Source: an uncultured Alphaproteobacteria bacterium (lineage in GTDB: Bacteria; Pseudomonadota; Alphaproteobacteria; Sphingomonadales; Sphingomonadaceae). From it: a stretch of DNA of 10,472 nt. Positions 1-7,768 of the stretch are shown in pieces (the first letter of the stretch is position 1; each line of letters begins with the position of its first letter). The stretch is from assembly GCA_903939555.1 (NCBI GenBank), contig CAJAHV010000121.1, positions 1-10,472 of the forward strand. The letters are read 5' to 3'. Under the pieces are notes generated by a model, which saw only the letters and a program-made list of their open reading frames with translations, had not been told where the DNA came from and did not search any database. A program made the position numbers and the translations under genes.

Positions 1-383
1 CGTTCATGCCGCTCACCCACCGCGACCATGCCTCGATCGTCAGTTTCGTTGCCGGGGAATGTCGTGGGCTGGCCGACCAGAACTGGGTCGGCCTCGCCGG
101 CAAGGGCCGCACGCTGGTCATCTACATGGGTGTCACCGGTGCCGAACGCATCGCCGAAAAGCTCATTGCCGATGGCCTGTCGCCCGATACGGCCATTGCC
201 ATTCTTGAACGCGCCACCCACCCCGACATGCGCGTGCTGCGGTCATGCCTTGCTGATCTCGGCGGGCTGGTGGCGCGCGACGCGGTGCGCTCGCCCGCCC
301 TTATCATCGTCGGCGATGTCGCCACGCTCGGCGCCGACGTCCTTTCCAATATCGCAAAGGCCCAACCATGCCCCGTATCCTGA
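1..383 (+). CDS. cobA: Uroporphyrinogen-III C-methyltransferase (SUMT), 3' part
   Basis: This is the C-terminal half of an S-adenosylmethionine-dependent uroporphyrinogen-III methyltransferase. The enzyme makes precorrin-2, the precursor of siroheme and cobalamin. The frame is open from the first bases of the window (a Phe codon precedes the first visible Met), so the gene starts upstream. About 126 residues remain of the roughly 250-280 usual for SUMT. Family landmarks are PLTHRDHA near the left edge, the LVIYMGV segment typical of the SAM-binding C-terminal lobe, and SPALIIVGDV close to the end. The stop (381-383) lies inside the next gene, a 16-nt overlap. The context fits, because the sulfite reductase two genes downstream needs siroheme. 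Whether this is a stand-alone CobA or the methylase end of a CysG fusion cannot be seen, since the N-terminus is outside the window. Confidence 0.9.
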   Translation, partial: FMPLTHRDHASIVSFVAGECRGLADQNWVGLAGKGRTLVIYMGVTGAERIAEKLIADGLSPDTAIAILERATHPDMRVLRSCLADLGGLVARDAVRSPALIIVGDVATLGADVLSNIAKAQPCPVS

Positions 384-654
384 CCGGCAACCGACTTGAA
401 ACCGGCGATGTGCTGTGGTGGCACGGTCGCTGCTGGAGCACGCAGATCAAGGATGCCGTCGAAATCGGTGCTGAAGGCGAAGCGCTGCTCGCCAGCCTGA
501 TCGCCGCCGAGCGCATCAATGACCCGACGTTTATCGAAGTGACCGGCGAACCCGGCGCTTTCGTCCCCACCACTACCCGCGAGCGCGTCCGCGCCTCGGG
601 CCCAAGCGTGCGTGCCGATCTGGCGCGCGGCAGCCTTTCCGTGGAAGCCATCTG

Positions 655-655
<1 letters not shown>
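368..655 (+). CDS. DUF2849 domain protein, sulfite-reductase-associated
   Basis: This small protein of 95 residues resembles the DUF2849 family, which in alphaproteobacteria is typically found just before the sulfite/nitrite reductase gene. The N-terminus (MPRILTGNRLETGDVLWW) shows the family pattern of a short beta-rich opening, namely a 'LTxNRLxxGxVxW' segment. No signal peptide, membrane span, cysteine pair or catalytic motif is visible. The single Cys in GRCWST is not part of a cluster motif. The start ATG lies inside the end of the SUMT gene and is preceded by AAAGG (356-360) at 7-nt spacing. The stop overlaps the next start as TGATG. The biochemical function is unknown. Its strict operon position suggests an accessory role for the reductase, such as assembly or electron delivery, but that is inference. 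Confidence 0.85.
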
Positions 656-2287
<1,632 letters not shown>

Positions 2288-2295
<8 letters not shown>

Positions 2296-2773
2296 TAATC
2301 AGGACCAGATTGCCGTTTCTGGCGCGCCTTCGCCCGCCCTCGACGATACGCCCGCGCGGCTGCGCTTTCGCGACGACGCGCCGTTCGAAAGCCCGATCGC
2401 GCCGCTCGCCGACTTTCTGGCCGGGGGCAATTTTGCGGCGGTGCGCATCGAACCTGGCGAGGATGCACGCGAACTCGTGCCGCATTTCGACCGGCTCAAG
2501 CTGGTCGAGATCGCCTTTCCCAAATTCCGGGATGGCCGCGGCTATTCATCGGCGGCGGTGCTGCGCCAGGCGGGCTTTACCGGTGAAATCCGCGCGGCGG
2601 GCGATGTGCTCGTCGATCAGATCGGCTTCATGCGCCGCGTCGGCTTCGACAGTTTCGCGCCGAACAAGCCGCTCGATCCCAAGGTGGTAAAGGCGACGCT
2701 CGATCGCTACCCCTATGTCTATATGAAGGCGGCGGACGGCAAGGTGCCGGTCTGGGCGCTGCGGCATGGCTAG
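2288..2773 (+). CDS. DUF934 family protein, sulfite-reductase-associated
   Basis: This protein of 161 residues carries the DUF934 hallmark: FPKFRDGRGYSSAAVLR (about residues 78-94), then GFTGEIRAAGDVLVDQ and MRRVGFDSF. Proteins of this family sit next to cysI and cysH in many proteobacteria and are commonly annotated as an oxidoreductase or sulfite-reductase-associated protein. The reaction has not been assigned to my knowledge. No cysteines, no signal peptide and no membrane segment are visible, so it is probably a soluble cytoplasmic protein that does not hold its own Fe-S cluster. The first roughly 30 residues are low in conservation style and may be a flexible tail. The start overlaps the cysI end by 8 nt and has an excellent Shine-Dalgarno sequence, AAGGAAG (2275-2281), at 6 nt. 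The stop overlaps cysH by 8 nt. The context implies a role in assimilatory sulfite reduction. Confidence 0.9.
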
Positions 2774-3506
2774 CGAGCCGCAGCGCAGCATCGACAGCAT
2801 CGCGACGGCGCCGCCGTTCACTGCTGCCGATGTCGCGCGGCTGACGGCCAGATACGCCGGTGTCGGCACCGCCGCCATGCTCGCTGATCTGCTGGCCGGC
2901 GAATTGAAGGGCCGGGTCGCGGCGGTGTCGTCGTTCGGCAGCGAATCGGCGGTGCTGCTCGATATGGTGGCGGCGGCCGACAAGGACGTGCCGGTCATCT
3001 TCATCAACACGCAGAAGATTTTTGGCGAAACGCTCGCCTATCGCGATGCGCTGGCCGAACAATTGGGCCTGACCGACCTGCGGGTGTTTCGCCCCGATCC
3101 ACGCCTGCTCGCCGCCAGCGATGCGACCAGCCTGCGCTGGAGCTATGATCCCGATGGCTGTTGCGACCTGCGGAAGGTCGAACCGCTGCGTCGCGCGCTG
3201 GCGCCGTTCTATGCGTGGATTTCGGGCCGCAAGGGCTTTCAGGGCAAAACGCGCAATGCGCTGCCGCGCTTCGAACTCGATGAAGGCCGGTTGAAGGTCA
3301 ACCCGCTCGTCGATTGGGACAAGACGGCGCTCGACGCGGCGTTCGCCGCGCGGAAATTGCCGCGCCACCCGCTGGAGGCACAAGGCTATCCCAGCGTCGG
3401 CTGCGTGCCGTGCACGTCGCAGGTGCAACCCGGCGAAGACCCGCGCGCCGGGCGCTGGCGGGGGTGGGACAAGACCGAATGTGGGATGCACGACCCGGTG
3501 TTCTAG
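2766..3506 (+). CDS. cysH: Phosphoadenylyl/adenylyl-sulfate reductase
   Basis: This cytoplasmic enzyme reduces activated sulfate (APS or PAPS) to sulfite, feeding the reductase encoded upstream. It has 246 residues, the usual length for a CysH without a fused thioredoxin domain. Visible motifs are SSFGSESAVLLD (PP-loop, nucleotide binding), FINTQKIFGETL, the Cys pair C132-C133 in GCCDLRK, WISGRKGFQ, and the second pair C213/C216 in VGCVPC. The catalytic C239 lies in KTECGMH near the C-terminus. The CC...CXXC ligand set for a 4Fe-4S cluster marks the APS-reducing bacterial branch; classical E. coli-type PAPS reductases lack it. An external thioredoxin or glutaredoxin would be needed. The gene overlaps the DUF934 gene by 8 nt, the Shine-Dalgarno sequence is weak, and coupling is likely. 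It is the last gene of the operon and is followed by a structured element. Confidence 0.95.
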   Translation: MASEPQRSIDSIATAPPFTAADVARLTARYAGVGTAAMLADLLAGELKGRVAAVSSFGSESAVLLDMVAAADKDVPVIFINTQKIFGETLAYRDALAEQLGLTDLRVFRPDPRLLAASDATSLRWSYDPDGCCDLRKVEPLRRALAPFYAWISGRKGFQGKTRNALPRFELDEGRLKVNPLVDWDKTALDAAFAARKLPRHPLEAQGYPSVGCVPCTSQVQPGEDPRAGRWRGWDKTECGMHDPVF

Positions 3507-3519
3507 CGCCGCGCCGCGA

Positions 3520-3543
3520 GCGCGTAGCGCACGCGCTACGCGC
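3520..3543 (+). terminator. GC-rich hairpin downstream of cysH
   Basis: A perfect 10-bp stem pairs 3520-3529 (GCGCGTAGCG) with 3534-3543, closing a CACG loop. It starts 14 nt after the cysH stop. No T-tract follows, so it is not a classical intrinsic terminator. It may stabilise the 3' end of the mRNA or act together with Rho. The partner element after pckA has a related hairpin at 5898-5918. Confidence 0.45.
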
Positions 3544-3609
3544 CGACAGGCGCAAGCTCGGCCAGCGGGGCGGAGCGCCCAAGCGCGACGAACCCGTCTG
3601 ACGTCAGGA

Positions 3610-3624
3610 CGCGGCTTTGCCGCG
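3610..3624 (+). terminator. TTT-loop hairpin closing element A
   Basis: A 6-bp stem, CGCGGC / GCCGCG, closes a TTT loop at 3616-3618. The equivalent hairpin in copy B has a different stem (GCACGGGC / GCCCGTGC on the - strand) but the same TTT loop. The stem differences are paired, which argues for selection on structure. No T-tract follows. The role as a terminator is inferred from position only. Confidence 0.4.
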
Positions 3625-3686
3625 ACCCAGCCTAGCTGTTCAGCAGAGACCCGGCCGCCGGGAAGGGGCTGAGCTCTTGCTCCCCG

Positions 3687-5669
3687 TCATGCCAGTTCGG
3701 CGATACCGCATTCGGCCAACCAGGCGTCGATCGCATCATATTCGGCCGGTGGGCGGGTCGCGTCTCCCGCATCACCGCGCGGCACGAAAATCACCATGCC
3801 CTGCCGGGCACGAGTGAGCAGCACGCGATAGGCGTTGCGGACATAATTGGCGCGGCCCAGCCCATCGCCGGTGGCGTGGATTGCCTGCCAGCGCGTGCCG
3901 CGAAACTCGCGGGCTTCCCAGTCGGGATTGCGGCGCAAATTGAGATCCCAGGCGACACATGTCCAATCGAGTTCCAATCCCTGCACATCGAACTCGGTTG
4001 CCGCATCCTCGAGCGCATTTGACGATCGCACGTCTTCGGTCGCGTTGAGGAACCAGTTGCAGACATCGACCTGAGCCTTGACGTAAATCCCCTCGGGTTT
4101 CAGCCGCAGCGCATTTGACGAGGCCAGCACGCCCGCCCGTTCGCCGGCGCGCCGGCGTTGGCGCAGCCAGAGACGCGCCGCCGCCAGATCCCGCGTCCGC
4201 AACAGCGGGAAGTCGATGGTCGGCCGCGAGGCGTGCGCCGCGGCAACGTCGTTGCCCAGCAAGGCCGCAACATGTGCCGAAACTGTTTCGGCGCGGAACG
4301 ACCGTACCGACACCGCCAGATGCAGCGCCGGGTCGGGCGCGGCCATGCGCTGCACCAGATGCCAGCGCAGCCCGGCATCGAGCGCGCCTTCGTCGAGCAG
4401 GTGCGGTGGCAAATGGACCTGCCAATGCCGCAGGTCGCCTTGGAGCGCGCGCATCCATTCGGCGACGCCGGCTTCGCCGCGATTGATCTCCTGGCCTTCG
4501 CCGATCAGGCAGACAACGACGCACCAATCGGGGCGGCGGTCCATGACAGAGAGAAGGAATGCGGGTTCGGACATGTCGAAGCCAGCCTGGCCGCGTTTCT
4601 TGCGCATGAAATCGGCGGTCTGGTCGCGGTTCCAGGCGCGCTGGGCTTCATCGAAAACCACGACGTGTTCGGACGGGATCTGAGCTGCGTCGAGATACTG
4701 ATCTCGAAAGCGATGAACGTTTTGAACGAATTTGTCGGGTGAGCGCTCTGCAAGATAGCGCGCTTCGAGGTCGCGTCCTTTGGATTCGGCTTTTCGTAGG
4801 CGCGCATCGCGCCGTAATGCCTCGCAAAGGACGTCAACCAATGGGCCATTTCCGGACAAGAAAGTCGCATCTTCACCAACTTCGCTGGCGAGCCGACCGC
4901 AGGCGATGTTGAGCCCGGCCAGCGTCTTGCCGGCGCCGGGTACGCCGGTGACAAAGCAGACCGCCTTGCCGCCCTGCGCTTTCATGCGTTCGACAACGGC
5001 TTCTATGGCAGCGGCGGTGCGGGTGAGATTTTCGGCGCCGGCTTCGGAGCGCGAGATCTCGGTAACATCATGGCCGCGGTAGAGCGCTTCAGCAGCCTCG
5101 ATGATGCTGGGTGTCGGCCGATATTCGCCGGCGGCCCAGGCGGTTGCGTCAAAAGCCGGTGCGTCGCCAGTGGCCAGCATCTGGCGAATGGTGGGCAGCA
5201 CGTCATGCGGGTTGACCCGGATCGGCGCATGCACCCGGTCGGGCGCCCAAAAGCCAAGGCCCAGTTGTTGCGGCGGCGCTTCGGTGGCGATCAGCAACGG
5301 GACGATAGCTTTGTCATGGCTGGTGACATGGAAATTCTTAAGATCGAGCGCATAGCCATGGGCTTGTTCGATGGCGTGGCGCGGAAAATCACGTCCCCCG
5401 ACCTTGTATTCGAGGACGAAGATCAGGCCGCCGATGGTGATGATTGCATCGGCGCGGCGGCCCATGCGCGGGATGCTGAACTCCAGAAAGAAGTGCGCGT
5501 CTGGCAGGGCGGCGGCGAGCGGCTGCAACTGCGCGATCTCGACCTGCCAGGCGGCTTTCTGGGTCGGTTCATCCGGAAACGGTGAGGCGGCATTGAGCGC
5601 GCCGAGGACCGCCAACGGATCGGCGGCGGCGAAGGTCTTGGCGTCGGCAGCGTACCATGCGCGTTGCAT
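3687..5669 (-). CDS. PD-(D/E)XK nuclease fused to DUF2075 helicase-like ATPase
   Basis: This 660-residue protein has two recognisable parts. Residues about 40-130 look like a RecB/Cas4-type PD-(D/E)XK nuclease: E44 in a helix, D74 in RRADAIIT, E87-x-K89 in FVLEYKVGG, then Q102-x3-Y106, the QxxxY motif of that branch. Residues about 235-635 form a DUF2075 (COG3410-type) P-loop ATPase. It has Walker A TGVPGAGKT (241-249, K248), Walker B VVVFDEAQRAW (D340, E341), a motif-III-like GEGQEI (390-395), FDVQGLELD (560-568), and YRVLLTRARQG (614-624) with likely arginine fingers. All key residues are present, so it should be active. The start at 5669 is the only ATG, GTG or TTG before the upstream in-frame stop, and its ribosome site is weak. 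It has no operon partner. A role in DNA processing or anti-phage defence is plausible but inferred. GC content drops locally around 4680-4740. Confidence 0.85.
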   Translation of the reverse strand: MQRAWYAADAKTFAAADPLAVLGALNAASPFPDEPTQKAAWQVEIAQLQPLAAALPDAHFFLEFSIPRMGRRADAIITIGGLIFVLEYKVGGRDFPRHAIEQAHGYALDLKNFHVTSHDKAIVPLLIATEAPPQQLGLGFWAPDRVHAPIRVNPHDVLPTIRQMLATGDAPAFDATAWAAGEYRPTPSIIEAAEALYRGHDVTEISRSEAGAENLTRTAAAIEAVVERMKAQGGKAVCFVTGVPGAGKTLAGLNIACGRLASEVGEDATFLSGNGPLVDVLCEALRRDARLRKAESKGRDLEARYLAERSPDKFVQNVHRFRDQYLDAAQIPSEHVVVFDEAQRAWNRDQTADFMRKKRGQAGFDMSEPAFLLSVMDRRPDWCVVVCLIGEGQEINRGEAGVAEWMRALQGDLRHWQVHLPPHLLDEGALDAGLRWHLVQRMAAPDPALHLAVSVRSFRAETVSAHVAALLGNDVAAAHASRPTIDFPLLRTRDLAAARLWLRQRRRAGERAGVLASSNALRLKPEGIYVKAQVDVCNWFLNATEDVRSSNALEDAATEFDVQGLELDWTCVAWDLNLRRNPDWEAREFRGTRWQAIHATGDGLGRANYVRNAYRVLLTRARQGMVIFVPRGDAGDATRPPAEYDAIDAWLAECGIAELA

Positions 5670-5735
5670 GACCGATGCGTGCCAGGTGTGGGCCAGCGGC
5701 GCAAGCGGGGGGTCGGCGCGTTGGCACCTAAGCAG

Positions 5736-5744
5736 TTGTTACAA
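5736..5744. promoter_or_regulatory. Small palindrome upstream of the nuclease-ATPase gene
   Basis: TTGTTACAA is a 9-nt palindrome with 4-nt arms, lying 67 nt before the start codon of the nuclease-ATPase. It sits in the only AT-richer patch of the gap, where the promoter of that gene must be. I cannot assign convincing -35 and -10 boxes. It may be chance, or a binding site overlapping the promoter. Confidence 0.2.
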
Positions 5745-5814
5745 GATGCTTCGGTTCATGCAGCACGCCCCGCCTTCTGGCCCTCTTCGACGGGGAGAGC
5801 AGGCCAGGCGAATT

Positions 5815-5833
5815 GCACGGGCAAAGCCCGTGC
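5815..5833 (-). terminator. TTT-loop hairpin closing element B
   Basis: An 8-bp perfect stem pairs 5815-5822 (GCACGGGC) with 5826-5833. The loop reads TTT on the - strand, the direction of pckA transcription. It lies about 100 nt after the pckA stop. Only a short AATT follows in place of a T-tract. It is a plausible transcription end or mRNA 3' stabiliser for pckA, and the counterpart of the hairpin at 3610-3624. Confidence 0.4.
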
Positions 5834-5897
5834 CGGCGTCGGACGGGTTCGGCGGGGGAAGGACCCGCCGCTCCGCCGTCCGGTCTTGCGCGTGTCG

Positions 5898-5918
5898 GCG
5901 CGCTGCTGCGCTGCGCGC
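5898..5918 (-). terminator. GC-rich hairpin downstream of pckA
   Basis: A 6-bp GCGCGC stem pairs 5898-5903 with 5913-5918. After one mismatch, two more pairs form inside. It starts about 15 nt after the pckA stop, as the counterpart of the hairpin 14 nt after cysH. No T-tract follows. Confidence 0.35.
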
Positions 5919-5932
5919 TCGCGCCGCAGCGA

Positions 5933-7540
5933 CTAGGCTGCCTTCGGCGCGCTCTCCATCACGCCCGCATCCACATGATCGGCAAACTGCGCGAAATTGG
6001 CGATGAACATGCCGACGAGTGCCTTGGCCTTGGCGTCATAGGCGGCGCCATCGGTCCAGGTGTCGCGCGGGTTGAGGATCTTGCTGTCGACGCCGGGGAC
6101 CGCAACCGGGACGTCGAAGCCGAAGTTTTCGTCGGTGCGGAATTCGGCATTCTTGAGGCTGCCATCCAAGGCGGCGTTGAGCAGCGCGCGGGTTGCCTTG
6201 ATCGGCATGCGCGTTCCCGTCCCGCCGGTGCCGGCGCCGCCGCCGGTCCAGCCGGTGTTGACCAGCCAGACATCGACGCCGCCCTTGGCGATGCGGTCCT
6301 TGAGCAGATTGCCATAGACCGACGGGTGGCGCGGCATGAAGGGCGCGCCGAAACATGTCGAGAAGGTTGCGTCGGGTTCGGTGACGCCGATTTCGGTGCC
6401 GGCGACACGGGCGGTATAGCCCGACAGGAAGTGGTACATCGCCTGATCGGGGGTCAGCCGGGAGATGGGGGGCAGAATCCCGAACGCATCGGCGGTCAGC
6501 ATGATGATGTTCTTGGGCACCGGGCCAAGATTGTCGGCGCTGGCATTGGGAATGAAGTCGATCGGGTAGGAACCGCGGCTGTTTTCGGCGAGGCGATTGT
6601 CGTCGAGATCGATTTCGCGGCTGACCGGATCGATGACGACATTTTCGAGCACGGTGCCGAAACGCTTGGTGGTGGCAAAGATTTCCGGTTCGGCCTCGGC
6701 GGAAAGGCGGATCATCTTGGCATAACAGCCGCCTTCGAAATTGAAGACCGCAGTGTCGGACCAGCCATGTTCGTCATCGCCGATCAGGGTGCGGCTGGCG
6801 TCGGCGGACAGCGTCGTCTTGCCGGTGCCCGACAGGCCGAAGAACACGGCGGTGTCGCCATCGGGGCCGATGTTGGCCGAGCAGTGCATCGGCATGACGC
6901 CCTGCAACGGCAGCAGATAGTTGAGAATCGAGAACACGCTCTTCTTCATTTCGCCGGCATAGGCGGTGCCGCCGATGAGGATGGTCTTGCCTTCGAAATC
7001 GACCGCCACGATGGTTTCGCTGCGGCAGCCATGGCGGGCCGGATCGGCCTTGAAGCTGGGCAGGTCGATGATCGTGTATTCGGGCAGGAAATCGGCAAGC
7101 GCAGCGGCTTCCGGGCGGACCAGCAGCGTGCGGATGAACAGCGAATGCCAGGCCAATTCGGTGATGACACGGACGTTGACGCGATATTCGGGCTGCGAAC
7201 CGCCGAACAGATCCTGGACGAACAATGTTTTCCTGGCGGCGAGTGCGGCCTGGAAATCGGCCTTTACCGCGGCGAACTGGGCCGGGGTGATCGACTTGTT
7301 CTTGTCCCACCAGATGACGCCATCGGTGACGGCGTCGCGCACGATGAACTTGTCATTGGCGCTGCGCCCGGTGTGCTTCCCGGTTTCGACGACGAAGGCG
7401 CCGTCTTTCGACAACAGGCCCTCGCCGCGCTGCACGGCCAGCTCGATCAGGGGCGCGGTGCCCAAGTTCCAGTGAAGCGCGGCGCCGGTCTCATAGCCTT
7501 GAGCGGCAAGGCCATGATGCGAAACGGTCGATGCTGGCAC
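5933..7540 (-). CDS. pckA: Phosphoenolpyruvate carboxykinase (ATP)
   Basis: This enzyme converts oxaloacetate and ATP to phosphoenolpyruvate, CO2 and ADP, the first committed step of gluconeogenesis, in the cytoplasm. From the chosen GTG it has 535 residues, the usual family length. Motifs numbered from that GTG are TGKHTGRSA (53-61, substrate binding), GEMKKSVF with K199/K200 and HCSAN with H219 (metal-ligand region), Walker A GLSGTGKTTLS (235-245, K241), GDDEHGW (254-260, metal-binding aspartates), NFEGGCYAK (267-275), and RMPIKATRALL further on. The frame is open upstream to 7759, but residues before the GTG do not resemble the family. The GTG has a strong Shine-Dalgarno sequence, AAGGAAGGA (complement of 7549-7557), at 8 nt. 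It is divergent from chvI. All catalytic motifs are intact. Confidence 0.95.
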   Translation of the reverse strand: MPASTVSHHGLAAQGYETGAALHWNLGTAPLIELAVQRGEGLLSKDGAFVVETGKHTGRSANDKFIVRDAVTDGVIWWDKNKSITPAQFAAVKADFQAALAARKTLFVQDLFGGSQPEYRVNVRVITELAWHSLFIRTLLVRPEAAALADFLPEYTIIDLPSFKADPARHGCRSETIVAVDFEGKTILIGGTAYAGEMKKSVFSILNYLLPLQGVMPMHCSANIGPDGDTAVFFGLSGTGKTTLSADASRTLIGDDEHGWSDTAVFNFEGGCYAKMIRLSAEAEPEIFATTKRFGTVLENVVIDPVSREIDLDDNRLAENSRGSYPIDFIPNASADNLGPVPKNIIMLTADAFGILPPISRLTPDQAMYHFLSGYTARVAGTEIGVTEPDATFSTCFGAPFMPRHPSVYGNLLKDRIAKGGVDVWLVNTGWTGGGAGTGGTGTRMPIKATRALLNAALDGSLKNAEFRTDENFGFDVPVAVPGVDSKILNPRDTWTDGAAYDAKAKALVGMFIANFAQFADHVDAGVMESAPKAA

Positions 7541-7548
7541 GCGCCAAA

Positions 7549-7557
7549 TCCTTCCTT
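7549..7557 (-). promoter_or_regulatory. Ribosome binding site that fixes the pckA start
   Basis: On the - strand the sequence reads AAGGAAGGA, nearly the full anti-Shine-Dalgarno complement. It lies 8 nt before a GTG at 7540-7538. This supports the 535-residue product over the 608-residue open frame from 7759. Confidence 0.7.
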
Positions 7558-7600
7558 GAATGTAAACGGCCAAGGGCCGCCCGATTGCTTCGGATGCCGT

Positions 7601-7613
7601 CGTTGCGGCAACG
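7601..7613. promoter_or_regulatory. Palindrome CGTTGC-G-GCAACG in the pckA leader
   Basis: This is a perfect inverted repeat with 6-nt arms and one central base, 61 nt before the pckA GTG. If the proposed pckA promoter is right, it sits just downstream of the transcription start, a typical repressor position. TTGC...GCAA half-sites are common among LacI-family operators, and rhizobial pckA is controlled by the LacI-family regulator PckR. A link to such a regulator here is inference. Confidence 0.35.
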
Positions 7614-7631
7614 ATCTCCCCGATGTCGTGG

Positions 7632-7660
7632 CGCATAACGAAGCGCTGCGGATTCGTCAA
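7632..7660 (-). promoter_or_regulatory. Possible pckA promoter
   Basis: On the - strand, TTGACG (complement of 7655-7660) is followed after 17 nt by TATGCG (complement of 7632-7637). The -35 box is good and the -10 box is poor. Poor -10 boxes are common in alphaproteobacteria. It would give a leader of roughly 85 nt to the GTG. A second TTGACC (complement of 7670-7675) is an alternative -35 box with no good partner. Confidence 0.3.
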
Positions 7661-7689
7661 AATCCTTGTGGTCAAGAAGACGTTAATCA

Positions 7690-7709
7690 TGTGCGCACAG
7701 ATTGATAAT
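7690..7709. promoter_or_regulatory. Possible chvI promoter and overlapping palindrome
   Basis: TGTGCGCACA (7690-7699) is a perfect 10-nt palindrome, flanked by AATC on the left and GATT on the right, which almost extend it. Just after it, GATAAT (7704-7709) is a good -10 box on the + strand, about 60 nt before the chvI ATG. No clear -35 box lies at 16-18 nt. The palindrome would overlap the -35/-10 spacer, where a regulator could act. This rests on pattern only. Confidence 0.28.
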
Positions 7710-7768
7710 CGCGTCCGCTTTGCCGGGTGGCTTGCGTTCGCCGGCGCTTGGCGCGACAAGGGCAGCCG

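Larger units (their letters stand above)
3507..3630 (+). repeat. Structured 3' element, copy A (after cysH)
   Basis: This element begins directly after the cysH TAG. Its conserved core is 3515-3624. It matches, in opposite orientation, the DNA after the pckA stop (5815-5923). Three blocks are collinear with the partner: 3515-3531 (16 of 17 identical to the complement of 5907-5923), 3539-3556 (17 of 18 identical to the complement of 5885-5902), and 3589-3603 (14 of 15 identical to the complement of 5837-5851). A GGCTTTGCC hairpin then ends the core in both copies. I counted these by eye. It looks like a dispersed 3'-end element, either terminator-like or REP-like. It encodes no supportable protein, and its family name is unknown to me. 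Confidence 0.65.
5815..5932 (-). repeat. Structured 3' element, copy B (after pckA)
   Basis: Read on the - strand, this DNA begins right after the pckA TAG and matches the element after cysH block for block. The conserved core spans 5815-5923 (109 nt) against 110 nt in copy A. Blocks occur in the same order with nearly the same spacing. An internal 7-bp hairpin (5850-5856 with 5864-5870, CGGCGGG / CCCGCCG) lies in the less conserved middle part. A further shared CTCCCCGTC word occurs beyond the core in both copies. The two copies are inverted and flank the nuclease-ATPase gene. No coding function is supported. Confidence 0.65.

Noticed and set aside
2628..3491. 287-codon - strand frame opposite cysH
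   Set aside because: It is a shadow of the cysH coding strand, with no motifs of its own.
3598..3607. Palindrome CTGACGTCAG in element A as a regulator site
   Set aside because: It lies downstream of a convergent gene end inside the structured element, and copy B does not keep it as a perfect palindrome. It is probably part of the RNA element or chance.
5813..7705. 630-codon open frame on the + strand opposite pckA
   Set aside because: It is antisense to intact PEP carboxykinase with clear catalytic motifs. The antisense product has repetitive Gly/Asp/Val composition and starts inside the hairpin region, so it is a GC-driven shadow.
7727..7768. Upstream in-frame extension of chvI
   Set aside because: The 14 extra residues are Arg-rich, unlike response-regulator N-termini, and the internal ATG at 7769 has a good ribosome site.
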